A DNA stretch of 64,000 nucleotides from Antribacter gilvus. Lineage in GTDB: Bacteria > Actinomycetota > Actinomycetes > Actinomycetales > Cellulomonadaceae. Shown here piece by piece: positions 1-9,682 of the stretch. The stretch lies in the NCBI RefSeq assembly GCF_003946865.1, contig NZ_QXTH01000010.1:124001-188000 (forward strand), in the 5' to 3' direction. Position 1 is the first letter of the stretch. The number at the start of each line of letters is the position of its first letter. A program made the position numbers and the translations under genes. The notes under the pieces are model-generated. The model had not been told where the DNA came from. It saw nothing but the letters and a program-made list of their open reading frames with translations, and ran no database searches.

Positions 1-857
1 ATGCCGGGAACGGCCGGGTCGGACCAGAGGGACACCGGCCGGGACGACAGGTTGTCGCCCACCCGCGTGCCCCCGCCCGCCCGGGAGAAGGGCGAGCGGC
101 CGTCGTGCGCGTCGCGCGCGTCCATCATGAGGTACGCGTAGACAAGCAGGTCGGCAACGCACGTGGGCGGCAGGACGGTGTCGTACCGGCCCGCCGGCAG
201 GTCCACGCGGCGCTCGGCCCAGCCCAGGCGCTGCGCGAGCTGGGCGTCGAGGGCCGCCACGTCGACGTCGGACAGGTCGCGGGCCGAGTGGCCCACCCAG
301 GCCGAGCCGGCGCCCGCCTTGCCCGTCATGCCGAAGGTGCCCGTGGGCTGCTCGTGCCGCAGCCGGACGCCCGTCGAGCTGCCGAGGTACGTGGTGACGA
401 CCCCGTGCTCGACGTAGCCGAACAGCGTGCGGCCCTCCGCCTCGGCGCGCCCGAACGCCTCGCCCAGCGCCGGCGCCACCGTGGCGAACGCCTCGGGCGA
501 GGTCTCGCCGGGTGCGTCCGCGAAGTCCGGCGCGGCGTCGCCCGCGACGAGCGGCTGGGCGTCCTCGGCGGGCCCGTTGTCGCGCGCGGCGCGCTCGGCC
601 GCCCGGACGAGCGCCTCCAGCTCGTCCGGCCCGACGGCGCTGCGGCCCACGACTCCCGCCGCCGTGCCCTCAGCCCCGGCCACCGTCGCGATGACGGTGA
701 CGGCGCGGTCGCGCATCAGCCCGTTCGTGGTGAGGCCGTTGTTGGCCCAGCGGAGGTTGGCGGTGGAGGTCTCGGTGACGAGCACGATCGTCCCGTCGGC
801 GCGCGAGAGCTCCAGCACGCGCTCGACGATCTCCTGGGCGCTGAGCACGCGGGTCAT
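1..857 (-). CDS. tldE: TldE/PmbA family protein, C-terminal part outside the window
   Basis: This is the N-terminal 285 residues of a PmbA/TldE-type protein; the reading frame runs off the left edge. In the family, TldE pairs with TldD to form a heterodimeric protease acting on unfolded or modified peptides, and the TldE partner lacks the metal-binding motif. The visible part contains the typical N-terminal domain (start MTRVLSAQE) and no HExxxH motif, as expected for the TldE partner. Its ATG overlaps the TGA of the upstream tldD (ATGA), so the two are almost certainly translationally coupled and made in equal amounts. Identification rests on the tldD partnership plus general sequence style. 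Confidence 0.85.
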   Translation of the reverse strand, partial: MTRVLSAQEIVERVLELSRADGTIVLVTETSTANLRWANNGLTTNGLMRDRAVTVIATVAGAEGTAAGVVGRSAVGPDELEALVRAAERAARDNGPAEDAQPLVAGDAAPDFADAPGETSPEAFATVAPALGEAFGRAEAEGRTLFGYVEHGVVTTYLGSSTGVRLRHEQPTGTFGMTGKAGAGSAWVGHSARDLSDVDVAALDAQLAQRLGWAERRVDLPAGRYDTVLPPTCVADLLVYAYLMMDARDAHDGRSPFSRAGGGTRVGDNLSSRPVSLWSDPAVPG

Positions 858-2413
858 CGGCCGGCCTCCTCGGTGGTGTTGAGCACGCGCACCCCGCGGA
901 ACAGGGCGCTGGGCGCCCCGTGCGAGACGGGGGCCGCCTGGCCGGGCTCGGCCTTGCCGCACTGGAAGGTGCCGCCCAGCATGTACGTCTGCGGTCCGCC
1001 GACGGCGGCCATGGATCCCCAGAAGTCCGTCGTGGTGGCCTGGTAGGCGAAGTCCTTGACCTGCCCGGCGAGCTCACCTCCGCGGATCCGGTACGCGCGC
1101 TGCCCGGTGAACTGGAAGTTGTAGCGCTGCATGTCGATAGACCAGGACTTGTCGCCCACGATGTACAGCCCGTCCTCGACCTGGGAGATCAGGCCCGCCG
1201 TGTCCGGCCCGTCCTCCGCCGGCCGGAGGGAGACGTTCGCCATGCGCTGCACGGGCACGTGACCGGGCGAGTCGGCGAACGCGCAACCGTTGGAGCGCGA
1301 GACCCCGAGCGCCTCGGCGTTGGCCCGTGCCATGGCGCGGTCGAGCTGGTAGCCCACCAGGACGCCGTCGTGCACCACGTCCCAGGTCTGGGCCGCGACG
1401 CCCTCGTGGTCGAAGCCCGTGGTGGCGAGGCCGTGCGGAGTGGTGCGGTCGCCCGTGACGTGCATCAGGCCGGACCCGTAGCGCAGCTCACCCAGCCGGT
1501 CGAGCGTGGCGAACGACGTGCCCGCGTAGTTGGCCTCGTACCCCAGCGCGCGGTCGAGCTCCGTCGCGTGGCCGATCGACTCGTGGATCGTGAGCCACAG
1601 GTTGGACGGGTGGAGGACCAGGTCGTACGTGCCGGCCTCCATCGAGGGGGCGGCGAGGCGCTCCGCCAGGAGCGGGCCGAGCGCGTCGAGCTCGGCGTCC
1701 CAGTCGACCACGCCGTCCTCACCCGTCACGTACTCCCACCCGCGGCCCGCCGGCGCGGCGAGCGTGCGCATGGTCTCGAACTCACCGGACCCGGCGACCG
1801 CGACGGCCTCCAGGCCGGGGTTCACGCGCACCCGCTGCTGCGTGGTGCTCGTCCCCGCCGTGTCGGCGTAGTACGTGCACTCGAGCACCTGGCCGAGCCA
1901 GGCGTCCACGTGGCTCACGCCCTCCTGCGCCAGGACGCGCTCGCTGTAGCCGGCCAGGAGCGCGACCTTGTCGGCGTCGGGCACCGCGAACGGATCCTGC
2001 GCGTACGCCGAGACCCAGGTGGCGTCCGCGTACGCGGGCTCGTCGGCCAGCTCCACCCGCACCCGCGCCAGGGGACGCGCGGTACGGGCCAGCGCGACCG
2101 CCTGCTCGGCGAGCCGGGCGGCGGCGTCCAGGGTGAGCTCGACGCCCGCGGCAAAGCCCCAGGTGCCCTCGTGGAGCACGCGCACGGACAGGCCGAGGAC
2201 CTCGCCGTCCCGGCTGCCCTCCAGGCGTGCGTCACGCAGGGACACATGCTGCTCACGGATGCGTTCGAGGCGGAAGGCCGCGTACTCGGCGCCCAGGTCC
2301 CGCGCGCGCTGCAGCGCGGCATCGGCGAGGGCGTGGCGTGGGAGGGCCAGGAACCCGGCGTCGACGCCGGGGGCAGGTCTGCCCGGGTAGGGCTCGAGGG
2401 TGTCGTGGGTCAC
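854..2413 (-). CDS. tldD: TldD family metallopeptidase
   Basis: A 519-residue TldD-type zinc peptidase, the catalytic partner of the overlapping TldE. The HExxxH metal site is visible as HESIGH at residues 277-282, and a conserved glycine-rich C-terminal TldD region follows (GDKSWSIDMQRYNFQFTG near residue 420). In the family the TldD/E pair trims modified peptides or degrades unfolded ones in the cytoplasm. The start chosen is GTG at 2413, because a TAGTGT hexamer lies exactly 7 nt before it, as in other leaderless genes of this window; a GTG at 2437 is the alternative. It sits 47 bp after the Lrp-type gene on the same strand. Confidence 0.9.
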   Translation of the reverse strand: MTHDTLEPYPGRPAPGVDAGFLALPRHALADAALQRARDLGAEYAAFRLERIREQHVSLRDARLEGSRDGEVLGLSVRVLHEGTWGFAAGVELTLDAAARLAEQAVALARTARPLARVRVELADEPAYADATWVSAYAQDPFAVPDADKVALLAGYSERVLAQEGVSHVDAWLGQVLECTYYADTAGTSTTQQRVRVNPGLEAVAVAGSGEFETMRTLAAPAGRGWEYVTGEDGVVDWDAELDALGPLLAERLAAPSMEAGTYDLVLHPSNLWLTIHESIGHATELDRALGYEANYAGTSFATLDRLGELRYGSGLMHVTGDRTTPHGLATTGFDHEGVAAQTWDVVHDGVLVGYQLDRAMARANAEALGVSRSNGCAFADSPGHVPVQRMANVSLRPAEDGPDTAGLISQVEDGLYIVGDKSWSIDMQRYNFQFTGQRAYRIRGGELAGQVKDFAYQATTTDFWGSMAAVGGPQTYMLGGTFQCGKAEPGQAAPVSHGAPSALFRGVRVLNTTEEAGR

Positions 2414-2460
2414 GTCCGGGACACTACCGGCGGCCACCGACAGCGGCCGAGGGATTTCCC

Positions 2461-2742
2461 TCAGTCGTCCAGACCCAGGGCGAACGCCTGCTCGAGGTCC
2501 TTGCGCGAGAACGCCCGGAACGCGATGAGGGTCTCCGTCTCCCGCACGCCGGACACCTTGTTCACGGAGTCGGACACCACCGAGGCGAGCTCCTCGTGCT
2601 CCTGCACCCGCACGATCGCCACGAGGTCCACCTTTCCGGTCACGGAGAACACCTCGCTCACTCCGGCGATGTTCGCGACCTCCTGCGCAACCTCGGGGAT
2701 GCGGGACGTCTCGGCCTCGATGAGCACGATCGCGGTCAGCAT
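2461..2742 (-). CDS. Lrp/AsnC ligand-binding domain protein without HTH
   Basis: A 93-residue protein consisting only of the RAM-type ligand-binding domain of the Lrp/AsnC family (MLTAIVLIEAET...); the usual N-terminal helix-turn-helix of full-length Lrp proteins (about 150 residues) is absent. Stand-alone RAM domains of this length are common in actinobacteria; they may bind amino acids and form oligomers but cannot bind DNA alone. The ATG overlaps the end of the upstream nuclease gene (ATGCTGA), so translation is coupled. Its specific ligand cannot be told from sequence. Confidence 0.85.
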   Translation of the reverse strand: MLTAIVLIEAETSRIPEVAQEVANIAGVSEVFSVTGKVDLVAIVRVQEHEELASVVSDSVNKVSGVRETETLIAFRAFSRKDLEQAFALGLDD

Positions 2743-4535
2743 GCCGCCATCGTAGCCACGGCCGTGGCCTCCGCCAGCCGGTCCCGTACGTCCGCCGACG
2801 CCCATGCCAGGTCCGCGTGGGCCGCGGCGCCTCGCACGGGGCACGCCCACTCGCCGGAGACGTGGACCAGCCGGACCCCGGGCGACTCCAGCCAGGCCAG
2901 CACCAGGTGGGCCTCCTCCGGGTGGCTCGCCGGTGCCGGCGCCACGGGAGGCTCGACCACCTCGGCGGTGCTCCGGAGCGCCTCGACGAGGGGCCACGGG
3001 TCCTCGCCCGGGCGGGAGACGCCGGTCGCGGCCAGACGGCCGTGGCGCACCACCACGACCTCCCACCCGTAGCGGGCCCACCCGCCTGGCGGAACCTCCC
3101 CGGCCGGGCCCGCGAGGCCGTCGGGCCGCGCCGCCACGAGCTCGGCGCAGCGGGCGAGCGGGTCCAGGCGCTGCGCGCGGTGGGCGCCGGTGACGAAGGC
3201 GCGGAGCCGGCGGGTCACCTCGCCCGCCTCCTCGAACCGTTCCTCCCCGGCGAGGCGGGCGATCCGGTCGGACAGGGCGCGGACCACCGCCGACGGGTCG
3301 CCCACGAGGGCCTGCCGGGCGGCCAGGGAGACTGCCGCATAGCCCGTGTCCGGCTCTCCTACCGCCGTGCACGGCGCCGAGCACCGTCCCATCCCGGCGA
3401 GCGCGCACGGGCTGCCGGCGACCCGGGCCACGAGCGGGAGCCTCGGGGTGCACTGCCGGATCGGCAGCGCGTCGTGCAGCGCGTCCACGGCCTCCAGCGC
3501 CGCCCGCCGGGACGAGAAGGGGCCGATGTGCGGCGCGTCGTCCCGCACGTCGCGCACCACGGACAGGCGCGGGTACGCCTCGTCGGTGAGCCGCACCCAG
3601 GTCGCGCGCTCGGGGAACTTCGACCGCCGGTTGTAGCGGGGGGCGTGCTCGGAGATGAGCCGCAGCTCCCGCACCTGGGCCTCCAGGGGCGTGGCGCAGA
3701 CCACGGGGGTCACGGCGTGCGCGATCCGCACCATCTCGGTGATGCGCCGGCGCTTCTCGGCGGCGGTGAAGTACGAGCGCACCCGCTTGCGGATGTTCGT
3801 CGACGTGCCCACGTACAGCACCTCCTCGCCCGGACCGCGGAACAGGTACACGCCCGGCGCCTGCGGCAGGTCGTCCGCCAGGTGCCGCTTGCGGCGCACG
3901 TCCGCGGGCACGGGGTCGGTCGCCGTCGCGAGGTCCTCCAGGTGCGTCACCCCCAGCGGTGCGAACCGCTCGAACAGCGCGTGGAGCACGTCCACCGTGG
4001 CCCGCGCGTCGGCCAGGGCGCGGTGCTCGGGCGTCACGGTGGCCCGGAACAGCATGGCCAGCGTGGAGAGCTTGTGGTTGGGCGCCTCGTCGCGCGTCAC
4101 CACCCGGCGGGCGAGCGTCACCGTGTCCACGACGCCGAACCCCGGCCAGGGATAGCCGAGCCTGTCGCAGGCCGTGCGCAGGAACCCGACGTCGAACGGG
4201 GCGTTGTGCGCCACGAGCACCGAGCCGTGCGCGAACTCCAGGAAGCTGGGCAGCACCAGCTCGATCCCGGGAGCCGTGGAGACCATCGCCGTGGTGATGC
4301 CCGTGAGGCGTGCGACGAAGGCGGGGACCGGCTGCCCCGGGTTGACGAGGGACTGGAACTCGCCGAGCACCTCACCGCCACGCACCTTGACCGCACCGAT
4401 CTCGGTGATGCCGCCCTCTTTCGCGTTCGTGCCCGTGGTCTCGAGGTCGACCACCACGAAGGTCACGTCCCGGAGCGGCGTCCCGAGCTCGTCGAAGCTC
4501 GCCTGGTACGGGGCGTCCGCCGCGGTGGTGCTCAT
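2736..4535 (-). CDS. DEDDh exonuclease fused to a GIY-YIG (UvrC-like) nuclease domain
   Basis: A 599-residue two-nuclease protein. Residues about 22-190 form a DnaQ-like DEDDh 3'-5' exonuclease domain: the first acidic motif is D30-L-E32, followed by NAPFDVGFL and, near 165, HRALADARAT. Residues about 235-330 carry a GIY-YIG domain (APGVYLF, then VLYVGTSTNIRKR) as in the N-terminus of UvrC, and the rest resembles UvrC connecting regions. The M. tuberculosis homologue is Rv2191, from memory. A role in DNA repair or mismatch or lesion processing is inferred. The start at 4535 replaces a longer reading frame; a TACCGT hexamer lies 8 nt upstream. It is followed by the overlapping Lrp-type gene. 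Confidence 0.88.
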   Translation of the reverse strand: MSTTAADAPYQASFDELGTPLRDVTFVVVDLETTGTNAKEGGITEIGAVKVRGGEVLGEFQSLVNPGQPVPAFVARLTGITTAMVSTAPGIELVLPSFLEFAHGSVLVAHNAPFDVGFLRTACDRLGYPWPGFGVVDTVTLARRVVTRDEAPNHKLSTLAMLFRATVTPEHRALADARATVDVLHALFERFAPLGVTHLEDLATATDPVPADVRRKRHLADDLPQAPGVYLFRGPGEEVLYVGTSTNIRKRVRSYFTAAEKRRRITEMVRIAHAVTPVVCATPLEAQVRELRLISEHAPRYNRRSKFPERATWVRLTDEAYPRLSVVRDVRDDAPHIGPFSSRRAALEAVDALHDALPIRQCTPRLPLVARVAGSPCALAGMGRCSAPCTAVGEPDTGYAAVSLAARQALVGDPSAVVRALSDRIARLAGEERFEEAGEVTRRLRAFVTGAHRAQRLDPLARCAELVAARPDGLAGPAGEVPPGGWARYGWEVVVVRHGRLAATGVSRPGEDPWPLVEALRSTAEVVEPPVAPAPASHPEEAHLVLAWLESPGVRLVHVSGEWACPVRGAAAHADLAWASADVRDRLAEATAVATMAAC

Positions 4536-4611
4536 AGCCGGGAACGGTAGCCGCCACCACTGACAGAGCCGGACCACCACCTCGCCCCGGCCCCGCCCGG
4601 ACCCGGCTCGC

Positions 4612-4669
4612 TGTGGGTACGCGTATGGCCGCCTACGAGGCTCCGTAGGCGGCCATACGCGTACCCACA
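4612..4669. terminator. Long perfect hairpin between ctaF and the nuclease gene
   Basis: Two perfectly complementary 26-nt arms (4612-4637 and 4644-4669) enclose a 6-nt loop. There is no T-tract. It lies 20 bp upstream of the ctaF stop codon (in + coordinates), that is, just downstream of the ctaCDF operon and before the nuclease gene on the same strand. The likely role is to end ctaF transcription. Confidence 0.7.
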
Positions 4670-4688
4670 CCGGGGTGGGGCGGGGGGC

Positions 4689-5102
4689 TCAGTGCGAGTG
4701 CTGGCCCCGCGAGAACTCGAAGACCCAGCCCACGAGGGCGATGACGCCCAGCGCGGCGCCGATGTACAGCACCCACCAGCCCACGGCCAGGCCGAGGAAC
4801 CCGATGGCCGCGGCGCCCGCGATGGCCAGCGGCCACCAGCTCCACGGCGCGTACACGCCCTGGTCGCCGGCACCCTCGGAGATGTCCGCGTCGGGGTTGT
4901 CCTCCGGGCGGGCGTCGATGCGGCGGGCGGTCATGCCGAGGTACGCGCCGACCATCGCGACGAGCGCGGCGACGAGCATGATCCCGAGCGTGCCGACGGG
5001 CTCGAAGACCCCGTCCTGCTGCCAGGTCATCCAGCCGTAGACGACGGACGCCAGGACGAAGAACGGTGCGCCCCAGAGGAACAGCCTGGTCTCTACCTTC
5101 AC
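4689..5102 (-). CDS. ctaF: Cytochrome c oxidase subunit 4 (actinobacterial CtaF)
   Basis: A 137-residue membrane protein of the actinobacterial aa3 oxidase subunit IV family. Four hydrophobic segments are visible (about 8-25, 36-56, 92-105 and 107-129) separated by an acidic loop ([16 protein letters not shown]). In Corynebacterium and Mycobacterium this subunit is a structural part of the bc1-aa3 supercomplex. The start is GTG at 5102, which overlaps the ctaD stop (GTGA), so it is the last gene of the ctaC-ctaD-ctaF operon. Confidence 0.9.
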   Translation of the reverse strand: MKVETRLFLWGAPFFVLASVVYGWMTWQQDGVFEPVGTLGIMLVAALVAMVGAYLGMTARRIDARPEDNPDADISEGAGDQGVYAPWSWWPLAIAGAAAIGFLGLAVGWWVLYIGAALGVIALVGWVFEFSRGQHSH

Positions 5103-6913
5103 TTGCTGATCCCCTCGTCCGGCTCGTCCACGATGATCGTGGAGCTCTGGTCGGCGGCGTCGCGGCCGGTCATGGTGCGCTCTACCGCGATGTCCTTCTG
5201 ACCTCGGCGGTCGGCCTCGCCGTAGACCTTGTCCAGACCCTTCTTGTGCAGGTCCGGGTGCTCCATGGCGACGACCTCGGGGTGGTGCAGGTCGAAGGCC
5301 GGCGACTCGGACCGGATCCGCGGGAGCGACGTGAAGTTGTGCCGCGGCGGCGGGCAGGACGTGGCCCACTCGAGCGAGCGGCCGTAGCCCCACGGGTCGT
5401 CGACGGTGACCTTCGGCGCGTTGCGCGCCGTCGTGTACACGTTCCAGAGGAACGGCAGCGTCGAGGCGCCCAGGATGAAGGCGCCCACGGTGGACACCTG
5501 GTTCTCCCAGGTGAAGCCCTCCTGGGGCATGTAGTCCGCGTAGCGGCGCGGCATGCCCTCGACCCCCAGCCAGTGCTGGATCAGGAAGGTGGTGTGGAAG
5601 CCGACGAACAGCATCCAGAAGTGCAGCTTGCCGAGGCGCTCCGACAGCATCTTGCCCGTGAACTTGGGCCACCAGAAGTAGAAGCCCGCGAACATCGCGA
5701 ACACCACGGTGCCGAAGACGACGTAGTGGAAGTGCGCCACGACGAAGTACGAGTCGGACAGGTGGAAGTCCAAGGCGGGGCTCGACAGGATGATGCCGGT
5801 CAGGCCACCGAAGAGGAACGTGACCAGGAAGCCGATCGACCAGAGCATGGGCGTCTCGAAGGTGAGCTTCCCTCGCCACATCGTGCCGATCCAGTTGAAG
5901 AACTTCACACCGGTCGGCACCGCGATGAGCATCGTCATGAACGCGAAGAACGGCAGGAGAACCGCGCCCGTCACGTACATGTGGTGCGCCCACACCGTCA
6001 CGGACAGCGCCGCGATGGCGATGGTCGCGTAGACCAGGCCCGTGTAGCCGAAGATCGGCTTGCGGGAGAAGACCGGCAGGATCTCGGACACGATGCCGAA
6101 GAACGGCAGCGCGATGATGTACACCTCGGGGTGGCCGAAGAACCAGAACAGGTGCTGCCAGAGGATGGCGCCACCGTTCTCGGGGTTGAAGACCTGCGCG
6201 CCGAGGCGACGGTCGGCACCGAGCGCGAACAGCGCGGCGGCCAGCGGCGGGAAGGCCATCAGCACCAGGAGGCTCGTGACGAGCGTGTTCCAGGTGAAGA
6301 TCGGCATGCGGAACATCGTCATGCCCGGCGCACGCATCGTGATGATCGTGGTGATGAAGTTGACCGAGCCGAGGATCGTGCCGAAACCGGCCAGCGCGAG
6401 GCCGAAGACCCAGAGGTCACCACCGAGCCCTGGACTGAACGTGCTGCTCGACAGCGGCGCATACGCGAACCAGCCGAACGACGCGGCGCCCTGGGGCGTG
6501 AAGAAGCCGGCGCTGGCGATGAGGCCGCCGAACAGGTACAGCCAGTAGGCGAACATGTTCAGGCGCGGGAACGCCACGTCGGGCGCGCCGATCTGCAGCG
6601 GCATGATGACGTTCGCGAACCCGGCGAAGAGGGGGGTGGCGAACAGCAGCAGCATGATCGTGCCGTGCATGGTGAAGAGCTGGTTGTACTGCTCCTTGCT
6701 CTGCACCAGCTGGATGCCGGGCTCGAACAGCTCCGCCCGGATCACGAGCGCCATCAGCCCGCCGATGGCGAAGAAGATGAACGACGAGATCAGGTACAGG
6801 TAGCCGATCGTCTTGTGGTCGGTCGAGGTGACCCACTTGATGATGGTGCGGCCGAGGGACTGGCGCTCGGGCCGCAGGCCAGGGATCAGCTCTACGGTTG
6901 TCGCTGCGGCCAT
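5099..6913 (-). CDS. ctaD: Cytochrome c oxidase subunit I
   Basis: The 604-residue catalytic subunit of the aa3-type terminal oxidase, with 12 membrane helices. Heme and CuB ligands are plain: the heme a His in FTMHGTIML, the CuB His and cross-linked Tyr in [13 protein letters not shown], the CuB His pair in WAHHMYV, and the two His of AHFHYVVFG. It reduces O2 to water and pumps protons. The ATG at 6913 overlaps the ctaC stop (TGATG). The C-terminal 60 residues are hydrophilic and extend past the helices, as is common in actinobacterial CtaD. Confidence 0.97.
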   Translation of the reverse strand: MAAATTVELIPGLRPERQSLGRTIIKWVTSTDHKTIGYLYLISSFIFFAIGGLMALVIRAELFEPGIQLVQSKEQYNQLFTMHGTIMLLLFATPLFAGFANVIMPLQIGAPDVAFPRLNMFAYWLYLFGGLIASAGFFTPQGAASFGWFAYAPLSSSTFSPGLGGDLWVFGLALAGFGTILGSVNFITTIITMRAPGMTMFRMPIFTWNTLVTSLLVLMAFPPLAAALFALGADRRLGAQVFNPENGGAILWQHLFWFFGHPEVYIIALPFFGIVSEILPVFSRKPIFGYTGLVYATIAIAALSVTVWAHHMYVTGAVLLPFFAFMTMLIAVPTGVKFFNWIGTMWRGKLTFETPMLWSIGFLVTFLFGGLTGIILSSPALDFHLSDSYFVVAHFHYVVFGTVVFAMFAGFYFWWPKFTGKMLSERLGKLHFWMLFVGFHTTFLIQHWLGVEGMPRRYADYMPQEGFTWENQVSTVGAFILGASTLPFLWNVYTTARNAPKVTVDDPWGYGRSLEWATSCPPPRHNFTSLPRIRSESPAFDLHHPEVVAMEHPDLHKKGLDKVYGEADRRGQKDIAVERTMTGRDAADQSSTIIVDEPDEGISK

Positions 6914-7884
6914 CAGTGCCCAGCCTCCTCGTCGTCGGTTCCGTCGTTGACGTCGCGGCTGCCGCCCTCGTCGCCGGAGCTGCTCTGGCGACGGTCGAGG
7001 CCGGAGTTCTCCTCGCCCTCGCCCGACTCCAGCGCGCCGGTCTGGCCCAGCGCCCGGAGCTCCTCCATGTGGGCGTCGTACTCCTCCTGGGAGACGACCT
7101 TCACGTTGAAGAGCATGCCCGAGTGGAACTCGCCGCAGAGCTCGGCGCACTTGCCGGCGTACGTGCCCTCACGGGTGGGCGTGACCACGAACTGGTTGGT
7201 GCGGTCCGGGATCATGTCCTGCTTGTAGAGGAACGCCGGGATCCAGAACGAGTGGATGACGTCGCGCGAGTCCAGGGTGAAGTGGATCGACTGGTCGACC
7301 GGCAGGTACAGCGTGGGGAACGACGTGGACGTGCCCGCGGCGCCGTCGAGCTGGTCCTCGGCGGTGATGCTGCCCGGGTCCCCCTCGTGCGTGCCGAAGT
7401 CGTAGACGTCGTCGCTCAGGTAGTTGAAGTCCCAGCTCCACTGCTTGCCGACCACCTGGATCTGCAGGTCCGCCTCGTCGGCGTTCTCCGCGTCCTGGAC
7501 GGAGCTCATGACGGTGTCCGTGTGGATGAACAGCACGAACACCATGACGAGCGGCACGAACGTGTACATCAGCTCGAGCGGCAGGTGGTAGCGGGTCTGC
7601 ACCGGAAGTCGGTGGTCGTCACGGCGCTTCCGGTAGGCGGCGACACACCAGAGGATGAGGCCCCACGTGAGGACGCCGACGGCGAGCGCGGCGACCCATG
7701 AGCCCACCCAGAGGTTGGTCATGCTCGCCGTATGGTTCGTCACCTCCCCGTCGGTGTAACCGGGGAGGTACCCGCGCTGGACGGTGTCGCTGGCGCAGCC
7801 GGAGACCGTCACGGCGAGCGCGACGGCAACAGCCGACGCACGCAGGAGGGCCCGCGGGGTGCGGGTCGGTGGCTTCGAACGCAA
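6913..7884 (-). CDS. ctaC: Cytochrome c oxidase subunit II, lipoprotein
   Basis: A 323-residue subunit II that carries the CuA electron-entry site. The N-terminus is a lipoprotein signal ending in VTVSGC, followed by two membrane helices and the extracellular cupredoxin domain. The CuA motif C-x3-C-x3-H-x2-M is intact ([12 protein letters not shown], about residues 246-257). A long acidic tail (GEGEENSG...DDEEAGH) follows. I chose the TTG at 7884 because an AAAGG ribosome-binding site sits 6 nt before it and the signal peptide then has normal length; a GTG at 7944 would add 20 charged residues before the signal. First gene of ctaC-ctaD-ctaF. Confidence 0.94.
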   Translation of the reverse strand: MRSKPPTRTPRALLRASAVAVALAVTVSGCASDTVQRGYLPGYTDGEVTNHTASMTNLWVGSWVAALAVGVLTWGLILWCVAAYRKRRDDHRLPVQTRYHLPLELMYTFVPLVMVFVLFIHTDTVMSSVQDAENADEADLQIQVVGKQWSWDFNYLSDDVYDFGTHEGDPGSITAEDQLDGAAGTSTSFPTLYLPVDQSIHFTLDSRDVIHSFWIPAFLYKQDMIPDRTNQFVVTPTREGTYAGKCAELCGEFHSGMLFNVKVVSQEEYDAHMEELRALGQTGALESGEGEENSGLDRRQSSSGDEGGSRDVNDGTDDEEAGH

Positions 7885-8211
7885 GGGAGGCCTTTCACGT
7901 CTCGTCCTGTCGCGCTCCCGCCCGCCGTGTCTCTCGAGACACACACGGGAACCACGCAGAACCTTCGTCCTCGATACACCGCAGCCTAGCGCGCCCGTCG
8001 CGCCCGTGATGCCGTTCCGGCCCGTCCGCGACGTGACGATCCTGGCACCGGGCTCCGGGCATCCATGCTGTTCAGGACACGCACGGCGGAGGTGTCAGAA
8101 CGATACCGTCCGACGGGTGCGACGATCGTAGGCAGGACACCGGTCGGGCGGTCGCGCCGCCCGGCCGGGACGGGCTCAGGGCCCGCCCCGGTTCCACCTG
8201 GAAGGACTCGT
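7885..8211. other. Divergent intergenic region between ctaC and the desulfurase-like gene
   Basis: 327 bp with no gene. It must hold the promoters for ctaC (leftward) and the desulfurase-like gene (rightward). A 6-nt-arm inverted repeat GTGTCT-CTCG-AGACAC lies at 7927-7942, upstream of ctaC. A TACCGT hexamer near 8105 could be a rightward -10 element. No clear -35 boxes or known operator were recognised. Confidence 0.4.
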
Positions 8212-9366
8212 GTGACACATCCCACGCCCGCCCCCGCGCGGGTCCACCTCGACAACGGCGGCCGCGCGCCCTGGCACCCCCTGGCCCGCCAGGCCTTCCT
8301 CCAGGCGCTCGACGACGGCTGGGCCGACCCGCGCCGCCTGCACGCCGAGGGCCGCCGCGCGGCCCGGCTGCTCGACGGCGCGCGCGAGGCGATGGCCGCG
8401 GTCCTCGGCGCCCGGACCGACGAGGTCCACCTCACCCCGAGCCACACGGCGTCGCTCCACGCGGGCGTCGCGGCGGTGGCAGCGGGACGCCGCAGGGCGG
8501 GATCCGGCGTGGTCGTGACCGCTGTCGAGCGGGCCGCGGTGCTCCACGCGGCAGGCGTCGCCGCCGGGGAGGCAGGGGCCGTCGTCGTCCCCGTGGACCG
8601 CCTCGGGCGGGCCGACGGCGCGGCGATGGCCGAGGCGGTGGCGGCCCCGGGCGTCGCCCTCGCCGCCCTGCAGCACGCGAACGGGGAGGTCGGGACGCTG
8701 CAGCCCGTCGAGGAGGTGCACGCGGCGGCGCGCGCGGCGGGCGTGCCGCTCCTCGTGGACGCGGGCGCGAGCCTGGGCCACGTGGCCGTCCCCGCGACCT
8801 GGGACGTCCTGGCCGCCGACCCCGCGGACTGGGGCGGCCCGGCGGGCGTCGGCGTGCTCGCCGTGCGGCAGCGCGTCCGCGCGGTCCCCACCGGCCCCGA
8901 GGACCCCGACCCGTGGGCGCCCGGCGGCGTGAGCGTCCCGCTCGCGTTCGCGGCGGCGGTGGCGCTCGAGGCGGCCGAGGCGGACCGCGTGGCCGAGGAC
9001 GCCCGGCGCCGAGCGCTCGTGGACCGCGTCCGCACGGCGGTGGCGGCGGTCCCCGACGTCGAGGTGGTCGGGGACGCCGAGGGCCGGCTCCCCCACGTCG
9101 TGACGTTCTCGTTCCTCTACGTCGACGGCGAGGCGCTCGTCACGGAGCTGGACCGGGCGGGCTTCGCCGTCGGCTCGGGATCGGCCTGCACCGCGAGCAC
9201 CCTCGAGCCCTCGCACGTGCTGGCCGCCATGGGCGTCCTCACGCACGGCAACGTGCGTGTCGCGCTCGACCGCACCACCACGGCGGACGACGTCGAGCGC
9301 TTCCTGGCGGTGGTCCCCGGCGCGGTCGCTCGCGTGCGCGAGCTCCTGGGGGTGCAGGGCCTGTGA
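8212..9366 (+). CDS. Cysteine-desulfurase-like aminotransferase class V protein lacking the PLP lysine
   Basis: A 384-residue NifS/IscS-like protein. Typical family features are the N-terminal VHLDNGGRAP, the NGEVGTLQPV segment, and the catalytic cysteine loop GSGSACTAS (Cys326). The motif that normally supplies the Schiff-base lysine (S-x-H-K-x-x-G-P-x-G) reads D-P-A-D-W-G-G-P-A-G at 203-212, with Asp206 where Lys is expected, so standard PLP chemistry is doubtful. The GTG start at 8212 has a GGAAGG ribosome-binding site. The tusA gene overlaps its stop (GTGA), which argues that the pair hands sulfur from one protein to the other. A related actinobacterial family with similar changes may exist, but I cannot confirm this. 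Confidence 0.8.
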   Translation: MTHPTPAPARVHLDNGGRAPWHPLARQAFLQALDDGWADPRRLHAEGRRAARLLDGAREAMAAVLGARTDEVHLTPSHTASLHAGVAAVAAGRRRAGSGVVVTAVERAAVLHAAGVAAGEAGAVVVPVDRLGRADGAAMAEAVAAPGVALAALQHANGEVGTLQPVEEVHAAARAAGVPLLVDAGASLGHVAVPATWDVLAADPADWGGPAGVGVLAVRQRVRAVPTGPEDPDPWAPGGVSVPLAFAAAVALEAAEADRVAEDARRRALVDRVRTAVAAVPDVEVVGDAEGRLPHVVTFSFLYVDGEALVTELDRAGFAVGSGSACTASTLEPSHVLAAMGVLTHGNVRVALDRTTTADDVERFLAVVPGAVARVRELLGVQGL

Positions 9367-9608
9367 CCGACGACGTCGCCGGCCACCTCGTCGACGCCCG
9401 CGGGCTGCGCTGCCCGCTGCCGGTGATCCGGCTCGCGGCGCGCGCCAAGGAGCTGCCGGCCGGGACGCTCGTCTCGGTGGTGTCGACGGACCCCGCGGCC
9501 AAGCACGACGTACCCGCCTGGGCCCGGATGCGGGGTCACGAGCTGGTCGCCACCGAGGACCTGGGCGAGGAGCCCGCGGCCTGGCGGCTCACGGTCCGCC
9601 TGCACTGA
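9363..9608 (+). CDS. tusA: TusA-family sulfur carrier
   Basis: An 81-residue sulfurtransferase of the TusA family. The family's Cys-Pro-x-Pro motif is present (ARGLRCPLPVIRL, Cys17), where the cysteine carries a persulfide received from a cysteine desulfurase. Targets in the family include tRNA thiolation and molybdenum cofactor maturation; none is indicated here. The start codon GTG overlaps the stop of the upstream desulfurase-like gene by 4 nt. Confidence 0.88.
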   Translation: MTDDVAGHLVDARGLRCPLPVIRLAARAKELPAGTLVSVVSTDPAAKHDVPAWARMRGHELVATEDLGEEPAAWRLTVRLH

Positions 9609-9621
9609 GCCGTATCGCTGC

Positions 9622-9673
9622 GGGTATGGCTGTGGCGTGAGTCCGGAGCCGGATTCACGCCACAGTCATACCC
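9622..9673. terminator. Hairpin between convergent tusA and erpA
   Basis: Two 25-nt arms (9622-9646 and 9649-9673) pair with only two G-U type mismatches, around a 2-nt loop. The hairpin fills almost the whole gap between the convergent tusA and erpA genes and probably serves as a two-way terminator. No T-tract. Confidence 0.7.
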
Positions 9674-9682
9674 ACGACCAGG

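Noticed and set aside
920-2755. A 611-codon + strand open frame opposite tldD
   Set aside because: It is antisense to tldD, is rich in Arg/His/Gly of shadow type, and has no motif; tldD has a clear HESIGH site.
5066-7228. A 720-codon + strand open frame opposite ctaD
   Set aside because: Its sequence is a mirror of ctaD codons (Glu/Arg/His-rich), and ctaD has all heme and copper ligands.
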